Shown here: positions 48,428 to 57,535 of the stretch, piece by piece | Layout of the letters: each line of letters begins with the position of its first letter | Position numbering within the stretch: the first letter of the stretch is position 1 | NCBI RefSeq assembly: GCF_000332055.1 | Contig: NZ_ALVZ01000230.1 | Location: forward strand, 45,946-109,945 | Direction: 5' to 3' | From: Xenococcus sp. PCC 7305 | GTDB lineage: Bacteria > Cyanobacteriota > Cyanobacteriia > Cyanobacteriales > Xenococcaceae | DNA: 64,000 bases | Notes under the pieces: generated by a model | The model's database searches: none | What the model saw: the letters and a program-made list of their open reading frames with translations, nothing else | Told to the model about the DNA's origin: nothing | Made by a program: the position numbers and the translations under genes

Positions 48428-48875
48428 AGCAGTTTCGCGAAGAATGGGATTTAGATAGTATTTATGTCGTCGATAGTGCTCTCTATAGTTCAGATAATTT
48501 TCAACAATTGAGACAATTACGTTGGATTACTTTAGTTACTGCTAGCCTCAAAGTAGTGAATATTTTAGTCGAATCTTTGGGAGAGGAAACATTTGAAGAT
48601 ATTGAAGTTCCAGGCTATCGGATTGCATCCTGTTGTAGTGATTATGGAGGAGTCCGCCAGCGTTGGTTAGTTGTTGAGAGTGAATCAGGTCGCGCCCAAT
48701 AAATCAAGCACTTAAAAAACAACTACAAAAAACTAATCTTAGCTAAAGGAGAGTCCAAGCGCTTAATGCAACAAGATTTTGCTTGCCCTACCGATGCGAA
48801 AATTGCTGCTGACAAACTAAGACAAAAGTCGTTAAAGATCCTTTGTTTGTTACTAAAAGAGATCAAAGAAACAAC
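48424..48875 (+). pseudogene. IS1634-type transposase internal fragment with nonsense codon
   Basis: The frame MKQFREEWDLDSIYVVDSALY ... WLVVESESGRAQ (48424-48702) matches the middle of IS1634/IS4-type transposases, including a catalytic-type Asp (VVDSALY). A TAA follows, but the same frame carries on as IKHLKNNYKKLILAKGESKR and MQQDFACPTDAKIAADKLRQK. So a single transposase is broken by one nonsense codon and then truncated. Confidence 0.65.
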
Positions 48876-49086
48876 GGGCAATCAAATATGGACGATACAA
48901 CGTTGTAATCAAGACCAGCAGGTCTCTTCGACTTTGAAGCGACTAATCGGTCGAGTCAGACAAAGAATTGAAGGCGTTTTTCATGAAATTCAACAACTCG
49001 ATTGGGTATGCTGGGGAAACCCCAGCACCCCTCTCGTTCAAAATACTGGTCGTAATATTGTTTTTCGGGATTTTCCTAACACCTAA
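48876..49086 (+). pseudogene. IS982-type transposase C-terminal fragment with 45-base insertion
   Basis: In the same reading frame the sequence switches to NQDQQVSSTLKRLIGRVRQR and IEGVFHEIQ, a typical IS982-family C-terminal stretch. Then QLDWVCWGNPSTPLV interrupts, and NTGRN resumes the IS982 match before a short unrelated end. The interruption (48994-49038) is exactly 45 bases, in frame, and contains a perfect hairpin. Confidence 0.6.
49009..49027. repeat. Perfect hairpin TGCTGGGG-AAA-CCCCAGCA
   Basis: An 8-base perfect inverted repeat with a 3-base loop, inside the 45-base insertion in the IS982-type fragment. The surrounding insertion looks like a small dispersed palindromic element. 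Confidence 0.85.
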
Positions 49087-49229
49087 CACCCAACACCTAA
49101 AACCTTTTACTCGCAATTAAATTAATTTTGACAAGTCGTGTCTGTGTTTGATTGAGCAGCACAGATCTCCACCTATGCAGTATGATCCAGTAGCTTTGCA
49201 ACTCAGTTAACACCAAAGTAGAACGTCAA

Positions 49230-49700
49230 ATGAATCCGAAAACAATTGAAATTGTTAAGTCCACTGCCCCAGTAGTCAAAGAAAAGGGCAAAGAAATCAC
49301 TGAGAGAATGTATGAAATTGCTTTTAATGAGCGCCCTGAATACAGAAGATTTTTTGAAAATACCCATATGAAAAATCCTGAAGAGGGGAAAAAACAAGCT
49401 GGGAAATTAGCAGCTTCAGTTTATGCCTATGCTAGCCATATTGATGAGCTGGAAAAATTAGGCGATGCGGTTGAGCATATTGCCAAGGCTCATGTGAATA
49501 CTCGTGTGATCGCTGAACAATATCCTGTAATTGGAGAATGTTTACTCGCGGCGATGAAAGATGTTTTGGGTGAGGCGGCGACTCCAGAAGTTATGACAGC
49601 CTGGACTGAAGCATATAATGGTTTGGCAGATATCTTTATTAACCGAGAAAAAGAGATATATCACGAGCAGGAACAAGAGCTGAGAGCTAAGTTCGGTTAA
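49230..49700 (+). CDS. Single-domain globin (flavohaemoglobin-type)
   Basis: A 156-residue globin of the Vitreoscilla haemoglobin/flavohaemoglobin head type. Proximal His lies in AHVNTRVIAEQYPVIGECLLAAMKDVL, and helix B/E residues are seen in FFENTHMKNPEEGKKQAGKLAASVYAYA. There is no reductase domain. Such globins bind O2 or NO and are common near respiratory oxidases. It lies next to, but divergent or convergent from, the oxidase operon (minus strand). Oxygen or NO protection during low-oxygen growth is a sensible idea for this neighbourhood. Confidence 0.92.
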   Translation: MNPKTIEIVKSTAPVVKEKGKEITERMYEIAFNERPEYRRFFENTHMKNPEEGKKQAGKLAASVYAYASHIDELEKLGDAVEHIAKAHVNTRVIAEQYPVIGECLLAAMKDVLGEAATPEVMTAWTEAYNGLADIFINREKEIYHEQEQELRAKFG

Positions 49701-49757
49701 AGTTAATCGCCTGTGACTATAGTCGGTACAGGCGATCGCAGCACTACTTGTTTTCGC

Positions 49758-51248
49758 CTAATTCAATCTCTCAATTAAATGATCGCCGACCCTAAGGGCA
49801 TTGGCAATTACTGTCAGAGCAGGACTGACAGCTGAGCTGGAGGGGAAAAAACTACTATCAACCACATAGAGATTATCAAGATCGTGGGTGCGGCAATTGA
49901 GATCGAGTACCGAAAACTGGGGATCTGTGCCAAAGCGACAAGTTCCACATTGATGGGCGACTACGGAAATAGGTGCACTACCGTAGGGATGGATGCCGCG
50001 TGACTGTTTATCTGTCGCTTTGAGAATTTCTTGCCAACGATACAAAAGGCGATCGTGAGCTTCTAAGTTATTAGGATTATAGTTTAAATATAGTTTTTCG
50101 CCTTTGACAGTAACGCGATTATTAACCTCAGGTAAATCCTCTGTTTGTAACCACCATCCCAAGGAACGTTTTGCCAATTGCTTCAGCCCAAATCCTGGCA
50201 TTAATTTGGCCGCAACCGATAAAAGAGGTGGGGACTCAGAAAAAATCACGTCTTGCAGAATGCCCCCTGAATCTTGGATATGTCCCATGGGATAGTCAAA
50301 ATCTTGATCGCCCCAATAAAAATCATTGATGTAAATACTACGTTGAAACAACCCGGAATTAGTCTGAGGTGACTGCTGTAAGATCACTGTCATCAATTGT
50401 TTCATCAGATTCCGCCCCACCAGATCGGAACTATTCCCTAAACCCTGGGGATGTTTTTCGTTGGCCGATCGCAATAACAAAGCAGCAGAATTAATTGCCC
50501 CACAGGACAAAACAATAATATTGCCGATAAATAGATATGATTGTCCATTAATCGTCGCTTCAACTGCTTTTACTTCTGTTCCCGAAGGATTAGTATGTAA
50601 AGCTATGACTTTAGCCGAAGTCTTTAAGGTAACGTCATGACCAGCTCTGATTGCGGGACTGATTCCTGTATCTTCTCCGTCAGTTCTTCCTTCATCTCCA
50701 ATACCGATCGCCAAATAGTTGGGATGGAGACCATAGTTAGTTAGGCGATCGCTGATTTCTTGGATTTGGGATATTCGTTCTACTGGAGGCAAAGGATAAT
50801 CTTCGCTTCTTGGGGGTTCTGTCGGATCGTCACCTACTTTACCGTGAGCCTGATATAGTTTTTCCGCTTCAGTGTAATAGGGTTCAAAATCTTGATATTT
50901 TAAGGGCCATTCTGGGGAAATTCCGTCTTTATGTTCGACTTGCTCAAAATCTTTCTCCCGTAGACGCATCAACGCCCCACTATAAATTTTGGTATTGCCG
51001 CCAACGCAGTAAAAGCTTTGGGGCTTAAAAGGCTCTCCTCCATTGTCGTACCAGTTTTCTGGCGCATGATAATTTTCTTTTTTGAAAACTTCTACTTCTA
51101 CGAGCTCGGAACTCTCTTTTTCGGTAAATTCTCCTTGTTCGAGCACCAGGATTTTTTTGCCAGCTTCTGCCAGTTTGCGGGTTAATGTTCCGCCCCCCGC
51201 ACCAGTACCCACAATAATTACATCGTAAAATTGATCATCGATAATCAT
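49758..51248 (-). CDS. GMC-family oxidoreductase
   Basis: A 496-residue FAD-dependent oxidoreductase of the glucose-methanol-choline family. The dinucleotide motif VGTGAGGGTLTRKLAEAG opens the protein. GGNTKIYSGALMR and the C-terminal HQCGTCRFG ... LYVVDSSFFPSSSAVSPALT are family signatures. Substrate unknown (an alcohol or sugar). It follows the oxidase subunit III gene by about 55 bases on the same strand, so it may be part of that operon and feed electrons to the quinone pool. Confidence 0.88.
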   Translation of the reverse strand: MIIDDQFYDVIIVGTGAGGGTLTRKLAEAGKKILVLEQGEFTEKESSELVEVEVFKKENYHAPENWYDNGGEPFKPQSFYCVGGNTKIYSGALMRLREKDFEQVEHKDGISPEWPLKYQDFEPYYTEAEKLYQAHGKVGDDPTEPPRSEDYPLPPVERISQIQEISDRLTNYGLHPNYLAIGIGDEGRTDGEDTGISPAIRAGHDVTLKTSAKVIALHTNPSGTEVKAVEATINGQSYLFIGNIIVLSCGAINSAALLLRSANEKHPQGLGNSSDLVGRNLMKQLMTVILQQSPQTNSGLFQRSIYINDFYWGDQDFDYPMGHIQDSGGILQDVIFSESPPLLSVAAKLMPGFGLKQLAKRSLGWWLQTEDLPEVNNRVTVKGEKLYLNYNPNNLEAHDRLLYRWQEILKATDKQSRGIHPYGSAPISVVAHQCGTCRFGTDPQFSVLDLNCRTHDLDNLYVVDSSFFPSSSAVSPALTVIANALRVGDHLIERLN

Positions 51249-51302
51249 AATTTTATTTATTATTAAGCTAACTAATATGCATTACTAAATCTCGATAGCT
51301 GA

Positions 51303-51917
51303 TCATTGCCAGACATAGATCAAAATAAACAAGATAATCCAAATTACATCAACAAAATGCCAAAAAATTGAGGTCGCTTCAACCCCAAATTCTCCTCCTT
51401 CATAATTACCAGGAAGAAAAGAACGAATCAACATAATAGCTTGCAATAACACCCCTGTTAAAACATGCAAACCATGAAAACCAGTAAGCAGATAAAAAGT
51501 CCCACCGAAAACCCCAGAGGTAAAACCAAACTCCAGACCCAGCCATTCTGTTGCCTGACCATAGAGGAAATAACTACCCATTGCCATAGTTAGTAACCAG
51601 GAAAAGCGAAACCCCCAGAGATTCTCGCGTCGCAAAAATCTTTCCGCGATATAAATCACAAAACTACTGGAAACTAATACCACTGTATTGATCGCCGGAT
51701 CTCGGATTTCTAGTCCCTCAACTCCCGCAGGTAGCCAGTCGGGCACAGTTGTTTTATAGAGAATATAGCCGGCAAAAAAGCTAATAAAAATAACACTTTC
51801 TGAAAGCAAAAAGATAATGAAACCGAACATTCTATTGTCAGCTTCTTCATGTTCGACTGCTGCACCACCAGCAGAATCTAATGCCATTTGCTCTAAAGTA
51901 GGTTCTAAACTAGTCAT
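51303..51917 (-). CDS. ctaE: Alternative terminal oxidase subunit III
   Basis: A 204-residue, five-helix haem-copper oxidase subunit III (NRMFGFIIFLLSESVIFISFFAGYI, TGFHGLHVLTGVLLQAIMLIRSF, WHFVDVIWIILFILIYVW). The conserved Glu in SESVIF and the His in HFVDVIW are present. It ends the ctaC-ctaD-ctaE set and is probably followed by the GMC gene on the same transcript. Confidence 0.94.
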   Translation of the reverse strand: MTSLEPTLEQMALDSAGGAAVEHEEADNRMFGFIIFLLSESVIFISFFAGYILYKTTVPDWLPAGVEGLEIRDPAINTVVLVSSSFVIYIAERFLRRENLWGFRFSWLLTMAMGSYFLYGQATEWLGLEFGFTSGVFGGTFYLLTGFHGLHVLTGVLLQAIMLIRSFLPGNYEGGEFGVEATSIFWHFVDVIWIILFILIYVWQ

Positions 51918-51970
51918 AGATCTAAATGATGTTTTGAGTAATTGTTGGTTTTATTATTTGTTTTGAGTAG

Positions 51971-53623
51971 CTAACCCATATTTTCTGTCAATGGTTCTGA
52001 TTTCCCATAACCATAGGGTTCTGAGACAATGATGGGAAGTTCTTCAAAATTCTCTACATCAGGAGGAGACGAGACTAACCATTCCAAACCAATGGCTCGC
52101 CAAGGGTTATCGGGAGCTTTCTCTCCAGCAAGCCAAGAAGCAAACATATTAAGGAGGAAAGGGATCGTAGATATACCCAAAATAAACCCACCAAGACTTG
52201 CTATGACGTTCCAAAAAGCAAATTCAGGGTCGTAGGATGCCACTCTTCTGGGCATTCCCATCAATCCTAAAGGATGCATCGGCAAGAAATTGATCGTAGT
52301 ACCGATAAAAGTTAGCCAAAAATGCAATTTGCCTAGCCCTTCATAATACATTTTGCCTGTCATCTTGGGGAACCAGTGATAAACACCGGCAAATATACCA
52401 AAAGAGATCGCGCCATAAATCACGTAATGAAAATGCCCCACAACAAAGTAAGTATTATTGACGTGAATATCAATGGGTACAGAGGACAACATAATCCCTG
52501 TAATCCCAGCAAAAACAAAATTAATCAGACCGCCCAAAGCAAATAACATCGGAGTATCGAGACGAAGTTTGCCATTCCAAATTGTCGCTACCCAAGCAAA
52601 AACTTTAATTCCTGTGGGAACGGAAATCAGCATGGTGGTCAACATAAACAACATCCGCATCCAACCGGGAGTTCCACTGGTATACATATGATGCACCCAA
52701 ACAATGCCGCTTAATCCGGTAATAATCAGAGACGAAACTGCAACCACCTTATAGCCAAATAATGGCTTGCGGGCATAGACAGGAAAAATTTCCGAGAAAA
52801 TGCCAAATATGGGCAAAATCATGACATAAACTGCGGGATGGGAATAGAACCAGAAAAAATGCTGAAATAATACCGGATCTCCACCCTGAGCCGGGTCAAA
52901 AAACGTTGTCCCAAAACTTAAATCGCACAACAGCATAACTGCACCGGCAGTCAGAGCAGGTAGGCCAAATAGCTGAATGATTTGCGCCGCCAAAACTGTC
53001 CAGACAAAAGCTGGGGTTTTAAACCAGCCCATTCCAGGACAACGCATTCTGATAATAGTAGTAACAATATTGACTGCCCCCATAATTGAGGAAACCCCAG
53101 AAATTGCCACCGCTAATAACCAAATAAATTCTCCATTGAGGAATTGTCCGCTAGGATTTTGCACACTAACAGGTGGATAAGACCACCAACCAGCTTGAGC
53201 TGGACCACCAGGTGCCAAAAAACTAAGAACCAGCAAAATACCAGCGACAGGAATCATCCAGAATGCGGCTGCGTTGAGACGAGGAAAAGCCATATCCCTT
53301 GCGCCAATCATGAGCGGTACCAGATAATTGGCAAACCCAGCGAGCACAGGAAATGTCCAGCCAAACAGCATAATCGTGCCATGCATAGTAAACAGGGCAT
53401 TATATACGGTACGGTCTACGAGGTCTGGTTCAGGAGTAATCAATTCTCCCCGCATAATCATGGCAAAAATACCAGCTAGCAGAAAGAAGAAAAAAGCCAT
53501 AACGATGTACTGAATACCGATGACTTTATGGTCAGTACTAAAGCTAAAATAGCGTCGCCAATTAGGCGGTGTTTCGGGTAAGTCTACCCCAGTTGGTGAT
53601 GGTTCTGATGTCAGTTGAGTCAT
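51971..53623 (-). CDS. ctaD: Alternative terminal oxidase subunit I
   Basis: The 550-residue catalytic subunit with 12 membrane helices. Haem and CuB ligands are complete: MHGTIMLF, FFWFYSHPAVYVMILP (His-Tyr), VHHMYTSG and VGHFHYVIYG. It reduces O2 to water and pumps protons. It lies 65 bases after ctaC. With a CuA-less subunit II, the enzyme is likely a quinol oxidase of the ARTO type of cyanobacteria, located in the cytoplasmic membrane. Confidence 0.96.
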   Translation of the reverse strand: MTQLTSEPSPTGVDLPETPPNWRRYFSFSTDHKVIGIQYIVMAFFFFLLAGIFAMIMRGELITPEPDLVDRTVYNALFTMHGTIMLFGWTFPVLAGFANYLVPLMIGARDMAFPRLNAAAFWMIPVAGILLVLSFLAPGGPAQAGWWSYPPVSVQNPSGQFLNGEFIWLLAVAISGVSSIMGAVNIVTTIIRMRCPGMGWFKTPAFVWTVLAAQIIQLFGLPALTAGAVMLLCDLSFGTTFFDPAQGGDPVLFQHFFWFYSHPAVYVMILPIFGIFSEIFPVYARKPLFGYKVVAVSSLIITGLSGIVWVHHMYTSGTPGWMRMLFMLTTMLISVPTGIKVFAWVATIWNGKLRLDTPMLFALGGLINFVFAGITGIMLSSVPIDIHVNNTYFVVGHFHYVIYGAISFGIFAGVYHWFPKMTGKMYYEGLGKLHFWLTFIGTTINFLPMHPLGLMGMPRRVASYDPEFAFWNVIASLGGFILGISTIPFLLNMFASWLAGEKAPDNPWRAIGLEWLVSSPPDVENFEELPIIVSEPYGYGKSEPLTENMG

Positions 53624-53688
53624 TTCTAGTTATTTATTTATGGGTCGATCGGTTATTTATTGCTAACAACAAAGGATCAAAAATAATT

Positions 53689-54582
53689 CTAAGGATGATA
53701 ATTAACTACTGGTGCAGCAGCAGGAACAATGGTTGTCCAACCAGCTTCTTCTCTGAGGGCATATTCTTGAGCTGCTTGGTTAGGAGCCACAGATGGTTTA
53801 GTTTGCGCTGCTTCGGCTAACCAATTTTGATAATCTTCGACTGATTCGACTACTACATCTGCCTGCATAGCAGCAAAGTAGGTGCCACTATATTGGGAAT
53901 CTCGCAGACGATAGGTTCCTGTAAGAATAGGCGTGAATTCAAAATCGATCGCTTGCTGGGGAATTGCATCTTGCTTAACCCGAAAAGCAGGAATAAAGAA
54001 ACCGTGAATCACATCTTGCGATCGCAAAACCAAATGGGCGCGACGGTCAACCGGCAAATGTAGTTCTGTGCTGGTGATATTGCTCTCTGGATAACGAAAC
54101 ACCCAAGACCATTGTTTGGCATCTACTTCGATATTAGTTATCGGTTCCCCGGTTTTGTCTAAGGTTTCAGCATAGGCCGCAGGAACCATCTCGGGCATAG
54201 GCATATGGGCCATTTCCATAGGGCCTCTAATACCCATGTCCTTATAGGTTTGGTAGCTAAAGATTGCAATCCACAAAACTAAGAGAAAAGGAATGGCTGT
54301 CCAAACGATTTCTAAGGTCAAATTGCCTTCAATCGGCGGTCCATCACTGGTGTCGTATTTTCCCGCACGATGAAATAGCACCGAATACACCAAGGCTCCC
54401 GTAACTCCCAAGAAGATAAAGGTTCCTATGGTGACTAAAAAACTAAAGAGATTATCTATGAGTTGAGATTCCACAGAAGCTTGGGGTGGGAGCCAGGAAT
54501 AGGACAATTGACCCATCCAAAAACTGATGACTCCCAAGATAACAGCGATCGCTGATAACAATAAAATGGTTTTAAATTTCAC
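53689..54582 (-). CDS. ctaC: ARTO-type oxidase subunit II lacking CuA ligands
   Basis: A 297-residue subunit II with two membrane helices and a periplasmic cupredoxin domain. Aligning with the CuA loop (C-A-E-L-C-G-A-Y-H-G-G-M), this protein has D-S-Q-Y-S-G-T-Y-F-A-A-M. Both Cys, the Glu and the His are lost and only Met remains, so it cannot bind CuA. The upstream His (DVIHGFFIPAF) is kept. This is the pattern of quinol oxidases and of cyanobacterial ARTO. Electrons should therefore come from plastoquinol rather than cytochrome c. It follows the DUF2231 pair by about 9 bases. Confidence 0.93.
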   Translation of the reverse strand: MKFKTILLLSAIAVILGVISFWMGQLSYSWLPPQASVESQLIDNLFSFLVTIGTFIFLGVTGALVYSVLFHRAGKYDTSDGPPIEGNLTLEIVWTAIPFLLVLWIAIFSYQTYKDMGIRGPMEMAHMPMPEMVPAAYAETLDKTGEPITNIEVDAKQWSWVFRYPESNITSTELHLPVDRRAHLVLRSQDVIHGFFIPAFRVKQDAIPQQAIDFEFTPILTGTYRLRDSQYSGTYFAAMQADVVVESVEDYQNWLAEAAQTKPSVAPNQAAQEYALREEAGWTTIVPAAAPVVNYHP

Positions 54583-54591
54583 AACTACACC

Positions 54592-55191
54592 TCATCTCAG
54601 TACTATGTCGGGGTTTTGTCCTAAGCGCAGTAAATGCCCAGCTGTATTATGGACTCCAAATTCAGCAGCCAGTTGCGCACCCAAAGTACCATGCAGATAC
54701 ATGAGGAACATAATGACTAATCCTGCCAATAAATAACTCCACTGTACTTGTCGACTGGTGTCATTACGCCAAACATAACGTTGAAAACCTCGCCATATCG
54801 TCATAGCCACTATTAAGGTGAGGAGAAATACGCCCCCCACACCGTGCCACAGCATAGTTTCCATAGAGCTTAGGCCCCAGGCACTATCTATGTCTGGCGG
54901 GTTATCTACCAACATAATTTCGTAAAAACCTGCTGCTACCGTAAAAAAGGTAATAATTGCCGCAGCCAGCATATTGTACCAACCCACATCAAAAAGGTTT
55001 GAGCGAGTAGCCGGAATGGCTAAATATTTAAATATCGGTTTTTCAAAGACAAAGAAAACTCCCACAATGTCAAAAGCAATGCCAATAATAAATAGTCCCA
55101 ACGTCAAATGTACCAAGTTGGGATGAATTGGAATTCCATAGGGAAGCCCATTGGCACCTAAATCTAACTGCGCGATCGCATCAGGATACAT
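54592..55191 (-). CDS. DUF2231 membrane protein (second)
   Basis: A 199-residue protein with four to five helices. It opens YPDAIAQLDLGANGLPYGIPIHPNLVHLTLGLFIIGIAFD, with the IHPNLVHLTLGLF pattern of DUF2231. The start ATG shares its first base with the previous stop (TAATG), so translation is coupled. Function unknown; the gene always reads toward the oxidase genes here. It could be a haem- or quinone-related helper to the oxidase, from its His residues in membrane helices, but this is inference. Confidence 0.85.
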   Translation of the reverse strand: MYPDAIAQLDLGANGLPYGIPIHPNLVHLTLGLFIIGIAFDIVGVFFVFEKPIFKYLAIPATRSNLFDVGWYNMLAAAIITFFTVAAGFYEIMLVDNPPDIDSAWGLSSMETMLWHGVGGVFLLTLIVAMTIWRGFQRYVWRNDTSRQVQWSYLLAGLVIMFLMYLHGTLGAQLAAEFGVHNTAGHLLRLGQNPDIVLR

Positions 55192-55703
55192 TACAGCAAT
55201 CCCTCCCTAGCTGCACTAACAATTTCTGTTGTATGTAGTCCATAAACCCAGACCAATTCGTCTCCCAAGTAAACCTGAAAGAATACCAAACAGGTTAAAA
55301 ATACCCCAATCCCTAAATAAGCAACGGGTAATTTTTGCGGATTGTCTGCTCGTAGCACATAACGCCAACCCGTAATCGCTGCGATAATCCCAGACATTGA
55401 CCAACCAATGATGGTATGGAGATTCAATACTGGTTCAGCAGCATCGTAAGCAACCGCCAAGCCGGCTTCTATTTGTCCAAAGACCACTGCAATGAAAATG
55501 GCAATCGTCGCCACAAACATATTCCACCAACTCACCTCATAGAGTTTGTAATTACGAGTCACATATCCGGTGACATCGCAAAAAAAAGCGAATAGAACCA
55601 TTGCAATTACAAAATGCACCACAATGGGGTGAATCGTATCAGGATAGGGTAAATTATGCTCATTAAGTGGAGGTAGTAAATTATCAAACATTCTGTTCTC
55701 CAT
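55191..55703 (-). CDS. DUF2231 membrane protein (first of oxidase operon)
   Basis: A 170-residue protein with four predicted helices and the DUF2231 hallmark (NLPYPDTIHPIVVHFVIAMVLFAFFCDVTGY). It is a paralogue of the next gene. ATG 55703 or ATG 55691 (MFDNLLPPL) could be the start. It heads the operon DUF2231-DUF2231-ctaC-ctaD-ctaE. The 256 bases upstream are AT-rich with no copy of the shared motif, so this oxidase is not under the same control as hydrogenase. Confidence 0.85.
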   Translation of the reverse strand: MENRMFDNLLPPLNEHNLPYPDTIHPIVVHFVIAMVLFAFFCDVTGYVTRNYKLYEVSWWNMFVATIAIFIAVVFGQIEAGLAVAYDAAEPVLNLHTIIGWSMSGIIAAITGWRYVLRADNPQKLPVAYLGIGVFLTCLVFFQVYLGDELVWVYGLHTTEIVSAAREGLL

Positions 55704-55959
55704 TAAAAGTTATACGAACAGTTCAATAAAGTGTTTGCGAAATTGATTATGAATTTTAATGGTTTTATTCCAGTCTTAAATTAGAAAAGTACGCTAGTTT
55801 CTCCTCATGTATGATAATTCATTCAATTAAAAGTTGATAGGCAAATATTACTAATAGCTAATTGAACAAACAAACGCTGAACTGAAAAGCAATCAAGGCT
55901 ACAGTTTGCTGGACTCAAGAAAATAAATTAATATTTAATTAACAGATTGGTGAATAATC

Positions 55960-57375
55960 TTAAGCCTGAATGAGTTTCATAAAGTCGGTAAAAGGTTGCC
56001 AATTATCTTCTTCACTAATCGCCTGCCAAATAATCTCGATCTTCGACTCCGATAATAAAACCACCGAATTTGCCTTCTGTAGTCGCTGCATAATTTGCTG
56101 CATTTCCTTTGGCGATCGCACTAGCAATAATTGATGATATAGCCAGCACCAACGCTTTAAAAGAGTTACTTCTTCGCCAGATACCAAAAATTCTAAGTCC
56201 TGCAAAATAGCATCAGGATTATCGCGCCATTGCAGAGAAAATTTTTGTCTGAGCTCACAAAAAAACCGACCATAGTTGATTTTCGTTAAAAATAACAACT
56301 GTAAAGTTAAATCAATTAATTCTTCAGTCTCCAGAAAAGACAAGTGATCGAACCCCAACTTCCATATCATTTGTTGATGATAATAGTGGGTGTAAAGCTC
56401 GGAAAAATTGCCTAAGGCTGCCGCCATTTCTGAAACGGGTAGGACTGCTGATAAAGGGCGTTGCAACATTTCCAAATTCCAGCGGCAAACACTCGGTTGG
56501 TTGCGATAACTATATCTTCCCTGACGATCAAAAGCCGCCGCCGTAAAACATGGATTGTAGATATCGATAAAAGCATAGGGGCCATAATCAAAGCTTTCTC
56601 CCGTAATCGACATGTTGTCGGTATTGAGAACACCATGACAAAAACCGACAGCCATCCATTGTGCCACCAGTTGGGCAACCCGTTTTACCAGCTCCTCATA
56701 AAAGCGAATATAACAGTCTGGTTGCTGCCATAAATGAGAATAATAGTATTGAATAACATGATCTAAGAGCTTTTGAATGAGATCCGGACGGTCATAATAA
56801 TCTAAGCGTTCAAAGGTACCAAAACGCAAATGAGAACGATTAAAGCGCACCATAACCGAACCGCGAACCAACTCACCCTCTCTGGTAAAAGCGTCAGTTT
56901 CAATTAAACTCAAACATCGAGATGTCTTGACCCCAGAATAATGCAACATCTCACCAGCCAAGACTTCCCGCATTCCTCCTTTAAGAGTCAAACGACCGTC
57001 CCTCGACTGGGAATGGGGGGTTTGTCCCGATCCTTTAGTACCAAAATCGTATAGTTGGCCGTCAATTCCTCTCACCTGACCGTAGAGAAAACCCCGTCCA
57101 TCACCCAAGTAAGGATTATATTGACCAAATTGATGACCGTGATAGCGTAATGCTAAACGAGATTGTTCCCCTCGAAAATGACCACAAAATTCTAGAAAAT
57201 GGCGATCGCTAACTGCTGGAGAATCTAATCCCAAAATGGGCAATAAGTTGTCGTTACGAAAGCGCAGAATATGCTGGGAAAACTTGATAGGTTGCACGCG
57301 ATCAAAAAACTCATTGTCCAAAGACTCTAGGGCAGATTCATAATTAAGCTCGGAAAAGGGATTTCTGATAGCCAC
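55960..57375 (-). CDS. selO: SelO (YdiU) family protein adenylyltransferase
   Basis: A 471-residue pseudokinase-fold protein that in other bacteria and mitochondria transfers AMP to proteins under oxidative stress. Motifs: RYHGHQFGQYNPYLGDGRG, GTKGSGQTPHSQSRDGRLTLKGG, HGVLNTDNMSITGESFDYGP (metal-binding Asn and Asp). It lacks the terminal selenocysteine, as most bacterial SelO do. A MITE-like copy lies just upstream (57396), so the element may carry or have moved its promoter. Confidence 0.94.
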   Translation of the reverse strand: MAIRNPFSELNYESALESLDNEFFDRVQPIKFSQHILRFRNDNLLPILGLDSPAVSDRHFLEFCGHFRGEQSRLALRYHGHQFGQYNPYLGDGRGFLYGQVRGIDGQLYDFGTKGSGQTPHSQSRDGRLTLKGGMREVLAGEMLHYSGVKTSRCLSLIETDAFTREGELVRGSVMVRFNRSHLRFGTFERLDYYDRPDLIQKLLDHVIQYYYSHLWQQPDCYIRFYEELVKRVAQLVAQWMAVGFCHGVLNTDNMSITGESFDYGPYAFIDIYNPCFTAAAFDRQGRYSYRNQPSVCRWNLEMLQRPLSAVLPVSEMAAALGNFSELYTHYYHQQMIWKLGFDHLSFLETEELIDLTLQLLFLTKINYGRFFCELRQKFSLQWRDNPDAILQDLEFLVSGEEVTLLKRWCWLYHQLLLVRSPKEMQQIMQRLQKANSVVLLSESKIEIIWQAISEEDNWQPFTDFMKLIQA

Positions 57376-57395
57376 TAACGAAAATTCTGATTAAA

Positions 57396-57530
57396 GTGAG
57401 TTCGATGAGTAGAAAATTTACTAGCTCTGAGTAGGGATTTAGGGATTTAGGGATTTGGGGATTTGGGGAAAATATTACTTTTTTGTTCAACTTGGGAAAT
57501 TTAATCAAAAAGAAAATTCGTCGAACTAAC
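57396..57530. mobile_element. MITE-like element, copy 2
   Basis: A 135-base element with the same ends as the copy at 6562-6690: GTGAGTTCGATGAGT on the left and, on the other strand, GTTAGTTCGACGAAT on the right. The interior has repeats of GGATTTAGG/GGATTTGGG. TTGATTAAA lies to the right and CTGATTAAA to the left, so an eight-base target duplication TGATTAAA is possible. The right flank supplies the stop codon of the cupin gene at 57536. Confidence 0.78.
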
Positions 57531-57535
57531 GTTGA

